Source: Bacillota bacterium
GTDB taxonomy: Bacteria > Bacillota > Clostridia > Clostridiales > Clostridiaceae
Direction of reading: 5' to 3'
Assembly (NCBI GenBank): GCA_023440105.1
Contig: JAEXSY010000434.1
Location: 1-13,801, forward strand
DNA: 13,801 nucleotides
The translations under genes were made by a program, and so were the position numbers. The notes under the pieces are model-generated. The model did no database searches. It was not told the DNA's origin and worked only from the letters and a program-made list of their open reading frames with translations. Below, piece after piece: positions 1 to 7,222 of this stretch; the stretch's first letter is position 1; each line of letters opens with the position of its first letter.

Positions 1-230
1 CCTTTGCCTCGTCTATAGTCGCCCTTACCATTAGATGGAGTACAAAGACTGTTAAAGAAAACTCCAGATTTATGAATTCCAAAGGAGGCAGCCTTTACTT
101 TACCAGTATCCACATAAACAATAAACCAGTCTTTCTTTTTAGTATTTATACTATATTTCATCCCATCATTATCAAAGTTCATAGCAACAAACCAATTATC
201 CTCTGTTTTCTTAATAAAGCTTGTACACAT
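1..230 (-). CDS. choloylglycine hydrolase / linear amide C-N hydrolase-like protein, N-terminal part (runs off left edge)
   Basis: The complement strand is open from ATG at 230-228 to the window edge (76 full codons), with a strong AAAGGAG-type ribosome-binding site at about 239-246. The protein starts MCTSF and has a MNFDN motif at residues 17-21. In Ntn-hydrolases of the choloylglycine hydrolase / penicillin V acylase family, Cys2 becomes the N-terminal nucleophile once Met is removed, and the start here fits that. A later GIHKSGVFFNSL stretch resembles the segment of this family where a conserved Asn-rich turn follows a Gly. Only the N-terminal quarter or so is present, so the substrate (bile salt, acyl-homoserine lactone, penicillin V or another linear amide) cannot be judged. 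The family call rests on the first 25 residues and is moderate. The gene is divergent from the DUF218 gene at 428. Confidence 0.6.
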   Translation of the reverse strand, partial: MCTSFIKKTEDNWFVAMNFDNDGMKYSINTKKKDWFIVYVDTGKVKAASFGIHKSGVFFNSLCTPSNGKGDYRRGK

Positions 231-257
231 AATTAACTTCTCCTTTAGGTGATTTTC

Positions 258-285
258 TATAAAAGGACAGTTATATCCTTTTATA
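258..285. promoter_or_regulatory. perfect 10-bp inverted repeat between divergent genes (possible operator or mRNA hairpin)
   Basis: TATAAAAGGA (258-267) and its exact reverse complement TCCTTTTATA (276-285) are separated by 8 bases. Each arm contains a TATAAA on its own strand, so the element could overlap -10 regions in both directions. In the minus-strand transcript it would form a hairpin about 12 bases upstream of the ribosome-binding site of the amidase gene. There is no U-run after it on either strand, so a terminator is unlikely. Role inferred only. Confidence 0.4.
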
Positions 286-376
286 ATTAAGCATACGTTG
301 CGTGGAATAAAATGTAAATATTTAATGCAACTTTTTATTTTCAAGAAATAACTCTTAGTAATAAAAGAATGTATAT

Positions 377-382
377 TATAAT
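377..382 (+). promoter_or_regulatory. possible -10 box for the DUF218 gene
   Basis: A perfect TATAAT lies 45 bases before the start at 428, inside an AT-rich stretch. No convincing -35 box is seen 16-18 bases upstream (the sequence there is close to CTTAGT), so this is only a candidate. Confidence 0.3.
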
Positions 383-427
383 AGAAAGATAAATGGACAT
401 TTTCGTTTTAGAGAAGGAGAAAAATAA

Positions 428-1114
428 ATGATTAGGAAATTTGGAGATAAAAAGGGAGTAAAACGAATGATGATTATATTCCTATTGGCTATATTTATTG
501 GACTAGCTTCCGTCACAATTATAAACTTATACATAAAGTTCTCCGTGAAGGATAAGATACTTTCACCTAAGGAGGCTTCAGAGCTTCAGGCTGATTGTAT
601 TTTGATTTTAGGCGCTGGTGTTTGGGCGAATAATACACCAAGTCCAATGCTTAATGATAGACTTCTCCAGGGGATAGAGCTATATGAGCTGGGGGCTTCT
701 GATAAGCTTTTAATGAGCGGTGACCATGGAAGTAAGGATTATGATGAGGTAAATGTAATGAAGGACTTTGCCATAGAAAGGGGAGTTCCTTCTGAGGATA
801 TATTTATGGACCATGCTGGCTTTTCTACCTATGAAAGCATGTATAGAGCCAGAGATGTATTTAAGGCAAAGAAAATTATTATTGTAACACAAGGGTATCA
901 TCTTTATAGGGCACTTTATGATGCAGAAGGACTTGGACTAGAAGCCTATGGAGTAGCAGCAGATCCTAGAGAATATGCTGGTCAAAGCTATAGAGAGCTT
1001 AGAGAGTCTCTGGCAAGGGTAAAGGATTTTCTATATGTGATTATTAAGCCTGAGCCCACATACCTAGGAGAGGAGATTCCCGTAAATGGTAATGGGGATG
1101 TGACCAATGATTAA
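428..1114 (+). CDS. DUF218 / SanA-YdcF-like membrane-anchored protein
   Basis: A 228-residue protein with a basic N-terminus, one transmembrane anchor at about residues 14-38, and then a DUF218 domain at about 54-205. Visible family motifs are ILILGAGVW (58-66), TPSPMLNDRL (70-79), LYELGASDKLLMSGDH (85-100), the GVPSEDIFMDHAGFSTY block (119-135) and TQGYHLYRAL (154-163). Relatives include E. coli SanA, linked to envelope barrier function and vancomycin exclusion, and YdcF; the biochemical activity of the family is poorly defined. The start is supported by AAGGAG at 414-419, 8 bases before the ATG; a second ATG pair at codons 14-15 has no ribosome-binding site. The polar tail after about residue 205 (PEPTYLGEEIP...) is probably unstructured. 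The AI-2E gene starts 93 bases downstream with no terminator between, so the two may be co-transcribed. Confidence 0.8.
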   Translation: MIRKFGDKKGVKRMMIIFLLAIFIGLASVTIINLYIKFSVKDKILSPKEASELQADCILILGAGVWANNTPSPMLNDRLLQGIELYELGASDKLLMSGDHGSKDYDEVNVMKDFAIERGVPSEDIFMDHAGFSTYESMYRARDVFKAKKIIIVTQGYHLYRALYDAEGLGLEAYGVAADPREYAGQSYRELRESLARVKDFLYVIIKPEPTYLGEEIPVNGNGDVTND

Positions 1115-1207
1115 ATGCCTTTAGTTTCATATTGAATATATAATTAACCTATGTTAGCATAATATTCAGTTATTCTACAGAAGAAAAGAAAGGAAGACAG
1201 CCTAGGG

Positions 1208-2449
1208 ATGGAGGACACAAAAAATAATAATTCTAAAATAATGACTGGCATATTTAAAAAAAGTCTTGGAGCAATATATGTGGTTATAGCAGGGATAATA
1301 TTTTTCTTTCTCATTTATCGAAGTGATACTGTAAAAGATGCTTTAGCTGCTTTATATTCTGCCCTTAAGCCCATATTAACCGGTGTAGTGATAGCTTTTT
1401 TAATAAATCCTTTAGTTAGGCTTTTCGAAAAGGCTATATTGAAGGTAAGGACTTTAATGAAAAAAGAGGAACCTACAGCTAGAGAAAAGAAGAGCACTAG
1501 ATCAATAAGCATATTCATAGCACTAGTTTTAATGATTTCTGCTATTATATTGCTTTTTAAGCTGGTTATACCACAGTTGATAGCTAGTATACAGGGAGTA
1601 ATTGCTGAATTTCCAGGCTATGTAGATACGGCTATAGGTGAGATTCAGAGCTTTGCTGACAAAAACCATACAGTATCAGAGGGCTTCCTCACTTTGACCC
1701 AGGAGATTACACAAGACTTAAACCACTGGCTTACCACAGACTTAGCTGATAGAATCAGTTCTATAGCTACCGTTCTTGCTTCGGGGCTTATGGGAGTGCT
1801 GGGGCTTATATACAACCTCCTCGTTGGAATAATTCTTTCTGTTTATCTTCTTAGCGGTAAAGAAAGATTTCTTGGTTCCTTTAAGAAGGCTTCTTATGCT
1901 CTATTAGATGATAGTAAAGCGGAATTTTTCATTAAAACTATGAAAAAGGTAAATTACATTTTTTCTGCAGCGATACTAGGAAAAATATTAGATTCAACTA
2001 TTATTGGAGTTTTATGCTTTATAGTTACCGGGGTGCTGGGAATATTCTTCAGTGCCATAGCTAAATATTCTCTTCTAGTGAGTGTAATAGTAGGAGTGAC
2101 TAATGTTATTCCATTCTTTGGACCATATATTGGAGGTATACCCAGCACTTTATTAATAATGTTAGCTAATCCTATACATGGATTAATATTTGGTGGGTTT
2201 TTAATACTCTTACAGCAGTTTGATTGTAATTATCTTGATCCTAAGATGGTGGGAGGAAGAGTAGGGCTTCCTGCCTTTTGGGCAATTTTTGCCGTTTTAG
2301 TAGGAGGTAGCCTTTTTGGCTTCTATGGCTTTATATTATCTGTACCTACCTTTGCAGTTTTTTATTATCTTGTAAAGACCTATGTAGAAGAAAGGTTAAA
2401 GAGAAAAAAGCTTCCAGTGGATACTATAGATTATATAGGGGAGAACTAG
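1208..2449 (+). CDS. AI-2E family transporter (PF01594-type membrane protein)
   Basis: A 413-residue polytopic membrane protein with about 8 hydrophobic segments: two near residues 20-70, one at about 100-122, and the remainder from about 190 to 392. A soluble insertion lies at about 125-185. The conserved C-terminal family motif is clear: VTNVIPFFGPYIGG (297-310) followed by PSTLL, then DPKMVGGRVGLPAFWAI (344-360) and GGSLFGFYGFILSVP (366-380). Length matches the family. Members are named for autoinducer-2 export but include Na+/H+ antiporters and many of unknown substrate, so no substrate is assigned. Ribosome binding is weak: AGGAAG at about 1190-1195 is rather far from the ATG, and TAGGG abuts it. 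No better start is seen nearby. A terminator follows directly. Confidence 0.88.
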   Translation: MEDTKNNNSKIMTGIFKKSLGAIYVVIAGIIFFFLIYRSDTVKDALAALYSALKPILTGVVIAFLINPLVRLFEKAILKVRTLMKKEEPTAREKKSTRSISIFIALVLMISAIILLFKLVIPQLIASIQGVIAEFPGYVDTAIGEIQSFADKNHTVSEGFLTLTQEITQDLNHWLTTDLADRISSIATVLASGLMGVLGLIYNLLVGIILSVYLLSGKERFLGSFKKASYALLDDSKAEFFIKTMKKVNYIFSAAILGKILDSTIIGVLCFIVTGVLGIFFSAIAKYSLLVSVIVGVTNVIPFFGPYIGGIPSTLLIMLANPIHGLIFGGFLILLQQFDCNYLDPKMVGGRVGLPAFWAIFAVLVGGSLFGFYGFILSVPTFAVFYYLVKTYVEERLKRKKLPVDTIDYIGEN

Positions 2450-2459
2450 TATAGTACAG

Positions 2460-2496
2460 AAACGTCTGGCTTATGGTTAGCTGGGCGTTTTATTAT
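2460..2496 (+). terminator. intrinsic terminator after the AI-2E transporter gene
   Basis: AACGTCTGGC (2461-2470) pairs with GCTGGGCGTT (2480-2489) through a 9-base loop, with three G-U pairs and an additional closing A-T pair (2460/2490). It is followed by TTTATTATT. It lies 11 bases after the stop codon. Confidence 0.72.
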
Positions 2497-2505
2497 TCTG
2501 GTAAA

Positions 2506-2521
2506 TTTGAATATTCTGTAA
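2506..2521. promoter_or_regulatory. copy 1 of a shared 16-base element with palindrome GAATATTC
   Basis: TTTGAATATTCTGTAA here is identical to 3534-3549. The similarity continues more weakly downstream, with about 25 of 31 bases matching overall. The core GAATATTC is a perfect palindrome. It covers the -35 region of the promoter with TATAAT at 2540-2545 and is centred about 39 bases before the predicted start point, a position suited to autorepression or to -35 substitution by an activator. Binding by the adjacent HTH protein is an inference. Confidence 0.5.
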
Positions 2522-2545
2522 TAAATGTAACTTTTATGATATAAT
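2517..2545 (+). promoter_or_regulatory. promoter of the NTase-HTH gene
   Basis: A perfect TATAAT at 2540-2545 has a poor -35 match (TGTAAT, 2517-2522) at 17-base spacing. The poor -35 is overlapped by the shared 16-base element, which suggests a regulated promoter. Predicted transcription start is about 2552, giving a leader of about 54 bases. Confidence 0.5.
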
Positions 2546-2605
2546 TAATGTAGATTGTTTAATCAAAATATTAAAATTGTTGCCGTATAGGAAGGGGGAT
2601 TTTTT

Positions 2606-3532
2606 ATGAAGATAAGCAATGTAGGAGGGATAATAGCAGCAGCAAGCAGTAAGCTGGCTAGACCTATGCTTCAGGTAGGCTCTATACCTATCATCAAGAG
2701 AATAGTAATCTCCTTTCGTCAGGCTGGAATATTTCCTATAGTTATAGTAACAGGTCATCAGGAAGAGGAAATTAAATATCAGCTTTCAAGCTACGGTGCC
2801 ATATTTATACATAATGAAGCTTATGAATCACCACCCTTATTTGATTCAGTAAAGCTTGGCTTATCATATCTTCAGGAAAAATGTGATAGGGTTATATTCT
2901 CACCAGTAAATGTTCCCATGTTTTCTCCCGATACCCTAAGGAGGATGCTTTCAGTAGAAGGCGTTATAATAACTCCTTCCTATAAAAACAAGGGTGGACA
3001 TCCAATACTGCTATCCTCTGAGGTTTTTCAAAGCATCATAGATTATTCTGGGGATAATGGCCTTAGAGGAGCCGTTTCTACCATGAAGGATCGGAGAGTA
3101 TGGCTGCCTGTAGAAGATCCTGGGATACTCTACAGTGTTCATAACCATCAGGAGCTGAAGGAGCATTTAGAGGAACATAATAAAGCGATACTTCACCCTT
3201 ATCTTAATATTACTTTAGAAAAAGAAAGCTTATTTTTTAATGGAAGAGTAAAGCTCCTTTTATTTTTGATTTATGAAACTAAGCATGTAAGAAAGGCCTG
3301 TGATCAAATGGCTCTATCCTACAGCAAAGCCTGGGACATGCTTAATAAGCTGGAAAAGGAGCTGGGCTATGCTGTGGTAGATAGAAGGCATGGAGGCAAG
3401 CATGGTGGTAGTACTGATCTTACCGAAGAAGGTGTTAAGCTTTTGATAGCCTATCAGCAATTTGAAAATAGTATATTTTTCCATACTCAGAAGGAGTTTG
3501 AAAGAATATTTCTCAGCAATGGAATAGTATAA
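2606..3532 (+). CDS. regulator-like fusion: degenerate molybdopterin nucleotidyltransferase (MobA/MocA fold) + ModE-type winged HTH
   Basis: A 308-residue protein. Residues 5-185 have the NTP-transferase fold of MobA/MocA molybdopterin nucleotidyltransferases, with recognisable GSIPIIKRI (25-33), VTGHQ (48-52), DSVKLGL (80-86), GHPILL (131-136) and GLRGA (152-156). Residues 207-285 form a ModE-N-terminal-like winged HTH: a KACDQMALSYSKAWDML helix pair (230-246), ELGYAVVDRR, then the GGKHGGSTDLTEEG wing (263-276). The family consensus for the nucleotide loop is roughly LAAGxSxRMGxxK, but here it reads IIAAASSKLARPML (9-22), about four residues shorter and lacking the expected Gly and Lys. The metal-binding GDxP-like motif reads PVNVP (100-104, Asn for Asp), and the DxDTPED-like motif reads SVHNHQEL (177-184). 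Catalysis therefore looks lost while the fold and DNA-binding domain are kept. I infer a regulator of the adjacent molybdenum hydroxylase operon, sensing a pterin, nucleotide or purine. The start is supported by AAGGGGG at 2592-2598. There is no molybdate-binding MOP domain. Confidence 0.8.
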   Translation: MKISNVGGIIAAASSKLARPMLQVGSIPIIKRIVISFRQAGIFPIVIVTGHQEEEIKYQLSSYGAIFIHNEAYESPPLFDSVKLGLSYLQEKCDRVIFSPVNVPMFSPDTLRRMLSVEGVIITPSYKNKGGHPILLSSEVFQSIIDYSGDNGLRGAVSTMKDRRVWLPVEDPGILYSVHNHQELKEHLEEHNKAILHPYLNITLEKESLFFNGRVKLLLFLIYETKHVRKACDQMALSYSKAWDMLNKLEKELGYAVVDRRHGGKHGGSTDLTEEGVKLLIAYQQFENSIFFHTQKEFERIFLSNGIV

Positions 3533-3533
3533 T

Positions 3534-3549
3534 TTTGAATATTCTGTAA
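3534..3549. promoter_or_regulatory. copy 2 of the shared 16-base element, upstream of the xdhA promoter
   Basis: Identical to 2506-2521 (TTTGAATATTCTGTAA). It begins 2 bases after the stop codon of the NTase-HTH gene. Its centre is about 67 bases upstream of the start point predicted from TTGACC / TATAAT at 3573-3602, a typical activator position. Proposed as the operator for xdh control; binding is an inference. Confidence 0.5.
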
Positions 3550-3572
3550 AGCAAGTTCCTTTTAAAAAGAAT

Positions 3573-3602
3573 TTGACCTTAAAAACTAATCTATCTTATA
3601 AT
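3573..3602 (+). promoter_or_regulatory. probable xdh operon promoter
   Basis: TTGACC (3573-3578) and a perfect TATAAT (3597-3602) are separated by 18 bases. Predicted transcription start is about 3609, giving a leader of about 213 bases before xdhA. In AT-rich DNA a chance match is possible, and a second promoter after the terminator at 3671-3712 cannot be excluded. Confidence 0.5.
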
Positions 3603-3610
3603 TTAAATAA

Positions 3611-3671
3611 CTCTATATTTGGGAAAATATGTTAGAAAAATTATAGAATAGGATATTTTTTATATATAGAG
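3611..3671 (+). other. long imperfect hairpin in the xdhA leader RNA
   Basis: CTCTATAT (3611-3618) can pair with ATATAGAG (3664-3671). Inside this, AAAATAT (3624-3630) can pair with ATATTTT (3653-3659), leaving a 22-base loop. The outer helix ends on the first base of the following terminator stem, like an aptamer-plus-terminator layout. The pairs are nearly all A-U and the conserved purine-riboswitch core is absent, so a chance structure is possible. Confidence 0.25.
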
Positions 3672-3712
3672 AAGAAAGTAAACTAAGGATAAACGAACTT
3701 TCTTCTTTTTTT
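3671..3712 (+). terminator. intrinsic terminator between the NTase-HTH gene and xdhA (end of gene or leader attenuator)
   Basis: GAAGAAAGT (3671-3679) pairs perfectly with ACTTTCTTC (3697-3705) through a 17-base loop and is followed directly by a run of T (3706-3712). It lies 139 bases after the upstream stop and 110 before xdhA. If the promoter at 3573-3602 is real, the terminator sits inside the xdh leader and would attenuate it. If not, it simply ends the upstream transcript and xdhA has a promoter in 3713-3800. Confidence 0.75.
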
Positions 3713-3821
3713 ATAAAATAATTGATAAAAAAATAACAAATATCATTAATAATTCTATAAAGGATTTTTAGTTAGCTGAACAATTTCCCTTTAGAAAAAT
3801 TTAATTGTAGGAGGATAGGTT

Positions 3822-5936
3822 ATGGAAGGAATAAGCAAGTCTATAACTAAAAAGGATCATTATCCAAAGATAAGCGGCAGTGCTATTTATGTGGCCGATT
3901 ATCCACAGGAAGGAATACTCTATGGAAAGCTTCTACACTCAACTAAGGCCAAGGCTAAGATATTAAATATTACTATTCCCGAGATTCCAGAGGGGTATTA
4001 TGTGGTAGATAAAAAGGATGTACCAGGAGAAAACAGGGTGCACATAGTTATGGATGATACTCCAGTCTTTGCTGAGGACACGGTAGAATATATCGGTGAT
4101 CCAATTCTTATGGTGGTAGGTCCCTGTGAAAAAGAGGTAAAGAGAATCCTTAATGAAATTCATGTGGAGTATCAGGAATTAACTCCCATACTTAATATGA
4201 GGGATTATGATACCGTTTTCTTTGACTATAACTATGGCAAGGGAGATGTAGAAAAAGCCTTTTTAGAAGCCGATGAAGTATTCTGTGAGGAGTTTGAGAC
4301 AGGCTACCAGGAGCAGGCATATCTAGAACCCCAGGGTCTTATGGCAGAATATCATGATGGCAAAATTACAGTTCAGGGGTCAATGCAGTGTCCTTACTAT
4401 GTCCATGGTGCTGTAGCTAAGGCCTTAGGCTTTGAAGCAAGCAAGGTACAGATAAAGATGGATGTTACCGGTGGTGGTTTTGGAGGCAAGGAGGATTTTC
4501 CTTCAATACTGGCCTGTCAGGTGGCTGTGGCTGCTATTAAAGCTGGCAAGCCTGTAAGGGTTATCTTTGATCGCCGAGAGGACATGGAATTTACCAGTAA
4601 AAGGCATCCTTCTATATGCACCTACAAGGCTGCTGTTAAGGATGGGAAGGTAACGGCCATGGATATAGATGTCCTCTTTAATGGTGGAGCCTATACTACT
4701 CTTTCTGCTGTAGTTCTTCAGAGAGGAATAATATGTTCTTCTGGAGTTTATAAGGTAGACAATCTAAAGGTTAGAGGAAGGGCTGTAAAGACCAATACGG
4801 TACCTAATGGAGCTTATAGAGGCTTTGGTGCACCACAAACCTTCTTTTCCGTGGAAACCCTGATGAATCACATTGCTGATAAGCTAGGAATAGATTCTCT
4901 AGAATTTAAGGTTAATAATATGGTTAAGCAGGGAGACAGCACATCAACAGGTGGAAGGTATCACTTTCCTGTGCCCCTTCCTGAAATGATTGAAGAGGTG
5001 GATAAGGCTTCTGATTATAGAAATAAGAGAGAGCTGTATAAAGGAGAGCAAACAGGGCGCTATCGTCGAGGAATAGGTATGTCCTTATTCTTCCATGGTG
5101 CAGGGTTTACCGGCAGTGGGGAGAGAGACATAATAAAGGCTGTTTTGAAGCTTCATAAATATCCTGATGGAAGGGTAGAGGTCTTAGCTAGCAATGCAGA
5201 TATAGGACAGGGTCTTAGAACTACCTTTGCAAAGATAGCTGCTAATGAGCTTAATATTCCTCTAGATAGAATAATAGTGGAGAATCCTGATACAGACAGA
5301 GTACCAGACTCCGGGCCTACGGTAGCCTCCCGTTCTCTTATGACCGTAGGTGAGCTCATAAGAAGAGCAGCTATAAAGCTTCGTGAAAACTGGATAGAGG
5401 GTGAGGATCAGATCATTGAGGAGCATTTTAAAGAGCCTGATTTTGTTATTCCCTTCTATTTAGATAAATTCCAGGGAGATGCTTATCCAACCTATGCCTG
5501 GGGAGTAGTAGCTGTGGAGGTGGAGGTTGATACTCTTACAGGGATGAACAAGGTTTTAAGTGCCATAGGAAGCTTTGATGTCGGTACTCCTATTGATTAT
5601 AACATCGTAGTGGGGCAGATGGAGGGCGGCTTTATGCAGGGCCTTGGCTATTCCTCCATGGAGCATATGAGCACTGACAGCAGAGGAAGAATCAGAAATA
5701 ATAGCTACAGTGATTATATTATACCAACAGCTGTAGACGTGCCGGTCCTTAAAGCAATGCTTCATGTGGAAAAGTATCCTTTAGGACCCTATGGAGCAAA
5801 GGGTGCAGGAGAGCTTCCTCTAGTAGGTATTCCTGGGGCATATATACAGGCAATGGAGCAAGCCTTAAAGGGCTCCTTTAACACTACTCCTTTTACTATG
5901 GAGCATACCATGAATTATCTCAGGAGGAACAAATAA
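3822..5936 (+). CDS. xdhA: xanthine dehydrogenase / purine hydroxylase, molybdenum cofactor-binding subunit
   Basis: A 704-residue large subunit of the molybdenum hydroxylase (xanthine oxidase) family. It hydroxylates a purine carbon with water-derived oxygen at the Mo centre and passes electrons to the 2Fe-2S and FAD subunits encoded next. The N-terminal domain lies at about residues 15-120 and the Mo-cofactor domains at about 130-690. Visible motifs are Q189, GGGFGGKED (217-225), NGAYRGFGAPQ (329-339), IGQGL (461-465) and GAGELPL (661-667). Compared with bovine xanthine oxidase, E224, R333 and E664 match Glu802, Arg880 and Glu1261. Retention of the Glu/Arg pair favours a purine substrate over an aldehyde. 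It is slightly shorter than the roughly 750 residues usual for XdhA, with no motif missing. The start is set by AGGAGG at 3809-3814. The stop codon overlaps the next ATG by one base. Other ring-hydroxylating family members, such as nicotinate dehydrogenase, are less likely given guanine deaminase and two purine permeases downstream. Confidence 0.9.
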   Translation: MEGISKSITKKDHYPKISGSAIYVADYPQEGILYGKLLHSTKAKAKILNITIPEIPEGYYVVDKKDVPGENRVHIVMDDTPVFAEDTVEYIGDPILMVVGPCEKEVKRILNEIHVEYQELTPILNMRDYDTVFFDYNYGKGDVEKAFLEADEVFCEEFETGYQEQAYLEPQGLMAEYHDGKITVQGSMQCPYYVHGAVAKALGFEASKVQIKMDVTGGGFGGKEDFPSILACQVAVAAIKAGKPVRVIFDRREDMEFTSKRHPSICTYKAAVKDGKVTAMDIDVLFNGGAYTTLSAVVLQRGIICSSGVYKVDNLKVRGRAVKTNTVPNGAYRGFGAPQTFFSVETLMNHIADKLGIDSLEFKVNNMVKQGDSTSTGGRYHFPVPLPEMIEEVDKASDYRNKRELYKGEQTGRYRRGIGMSLFFHGAGFTGSGERDIIKAVLKLHKYPDGRVEVLASNADIGQGLRTTFAKIAANELNIPLDRIIVENPDTDRVPDSGPTVASRSLMTVGELIRRAAIKLRENWIEGEDQIIEEHFKEPDFVIPFYLDKFQGDAYPTYAWGVVAVEVEVDTLTGMNKVLSAIGSFDVGTPIDYNIVVGQMEGGFMQGLGYSSMEHMSTDSRGRIRNNSYSDYIIPTAVDVPVLKAMLHVEKYPLGPYGAKGAGELPLVGIPGAYIQAMEQALKGSFNTTPFTMEHTMNYLRRNK

Positions 5937-6409
5937 TGAATGATATAAGGTTTATTTTAAATGGTAAAGAGGTCTCCTATGAAGGAGATGCTACTGCAAG
6001 GCTTCTTGATGTCCTTCGAGAGGAATACAGGCTTACTGGAGTAAAGTGTGGCTGCAGAGAAGGTGAATGTGGTGCCTGCTCTGTTATCATGGACGGACAG
6101 CTTATAAATTCCTGCATGGTAGCCATGGGAAGAGCCAATGGCTCTGAGATTATCACCATAGAGGGCTATAGAGAAACAGAGCGCTTTAAGGTTATGGAAA
6201 AAGCCTTTGCGGAGGTTTCAGCAGTTCAATGCGGCTTCTGCATTCCTGGAATGATACTGGCAGCAGAAGCAGTGTTATCAAAAAATCCTCATCCTTCGGA
6301 AGGAGAGATAAGGACAGGGGTATCAGGAAACCTATGCCGCTGTACCGGCTATAATGCTCTGGTTAATGCTATTAAAATTGCAGCAGAGGAGGGGAAGGAA
6401 TTATGGTAA
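5936..6409 (+). CDS. xdhC: xanthine dehydrogenase, 2Fe-2S iron-sulfur subunit
   Basis: A 157-residue small subunit carrying two [2Fe-2S] clusters that relay electrons from the Mo centre to FAD. The N-terminal plant-ferredoxin-like domain has CGCREGECGAC (38-48), with Cys40, Cys45, Cys48 and Cys60 as ligands. Cys38 is an additional cysteine beside the usual set. The C-terminal all-helical domain has QCGFC (98-102) and CRC (134-136). Length and motif order are normal for the family. The ATG overlaps the xdhA stop by one base and has AGGAGG at 5922-5927; the stop overlaps the next gene by 7 bases, so the three subunits are translationally coupled. The symbol follows E. coli usage (XdhC = Fe-S subunit), which is not the XdhC/CoxI accessory protein. 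Confidence 0.92.
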   Translation: MNDIRFILNGKEVSYEGDATARLLDVLREEYRLTGVKCGCREGECGACSVIMDGQLINSCMVAMGRANGSEIITIEGYRETERFKVMEKAFAEVSAVQCGFCIPGMILAAEAVLSKNPHPSEGEIRTGVSGNLCRCTGYNALVNAIKIAAEEGKELW

Positions 6410-7221
6410 AGGGTTATCAGCCTACTTCTCTGAAGGAGGCTTTAGAAATAAGAAGCAGTGAGAAGGTCACCCTCTACGGTGGGGGAACAGACCTAATGGT
6501 GGAAGAGGAGAGAGGAGGGAGCTATCTCTTTTTAAATAAAATTCCGGAAATGAGAGCGATAAAAGAAGAAGAGGGATTCTTAAGAATAGGAGCTGCCTGC
6601 ACCTTTACAGAGGTATTAGAGCATCCTGACACACCTAAAATTATGAAGGAAGCAATAAGCTCCATAGCCTCCCCTGCAATAAGAAACCTGGGTACTATGG
6701 GAGGGAATATAGGAAATGGCTCCTCCAAAGGAGATAGTGTTCTAGTTTTATTTGTAGCAGACGCAAAGCTAAGAATCGTAAGCCTTAGAGGAGAGAGAAT
6801 AATCGATATAGATAAATTTTATTTAGGAAGAAAGAAGCTGGATTTACGTGAGGATGAAATAATTGTAGAAATTCTTTTGCCCACGGAAAATCTTGACAAT
6901 TACTCCTTTGAAAAGGTTGCAGAAAGACAGGCACTAGCCATTTCAAGGGTAGCCTTTGCAGGAGTATTTGCCATGGAGGGAGATAGGATTTCTAAGGTAG
7001 CGGTAGCCTTCGGAGCCGTAGCCAGCACCTTCCTTCGCTTTAAGGCTATAGAAGAAAAGCTTATAGGAAAGACATTAGAAGAAGCAAGAGCCCTAAAGGA
7101 GGAGTATATTTCTCTTTATGATAAGGCAACAGTGTTTACTGAAGGTCGTGTTTCTGCAGAATTTAGAAAGGAAGTTTGTATGAATTTATTGAGAGACTTT
7201 CTTTCTCAAAATGGTATTTAA
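6403..7221 (+). CDS. xdhB: xanthine dehydrogenase, FAD-binding subunit
   Basis: A 272-residue flavoprotein of the CO dehydrogenase/xanthine dehydrogenase FAD-binding family. It receives electrons from the Fe-S subunit and passes them to an acceptor such as NAD+. FAD motifs are LYGGGTDLM (24-32) and NLGTMGGNIGNGSSKGDS (95-112). The C-terminal CO_deh_flav_C-like domain spans about 165-270 and includes KVAERQALAISRVAFA. The start is the ATG overlapping the xdhC stop, preceded by GGAGGGGAAGGA. The length is typical of the single-domain clostridial form. The electron acceptor is not decided by the sequence. Confidence 0.9.
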   Translation: MVKGYQPTSLKEALEIRSSEKVTLYGGGTDLMVEEERGGSYLFLNKIPEMRAIKEEEGFLRIGAACTFTEVLEHPDTPKIMKEAISSIASPAIRNLGTMGGNIGNGSSKGDSVLVLFVADAKLRIVSLRGERIIDIDKFYLGRKKLDLREDEIIVEILLPTENLDNYSFEKVAERQALAISRVAFAGVFAMEGDRISKVAVAFGAVASTFLRFKAIEEKLIGKTLEEARALKEEYISLYDKATVFTEGRVSAEFRKEVCMNLLRDFLSQNGI

Positions 7222-7222
7222 T

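Noticed and set aside
2033..2052. Further GAATATTC-like sequence inside the AI-2E gene, and another at about 10172
   Set aside because: They share only the 8-base core or little more with the 16-base element, lie within coding sequence and have no promoter context.
3603..3670. Possible purine riboswitch in the xdhA leader (TATATTTGGGAAAATATG recalls part of the aptamer)
   Set aside because: The conserved core after the first helix (the TTTCTACC-like segment and the two kissing loops) is absent and the spacing is too short.
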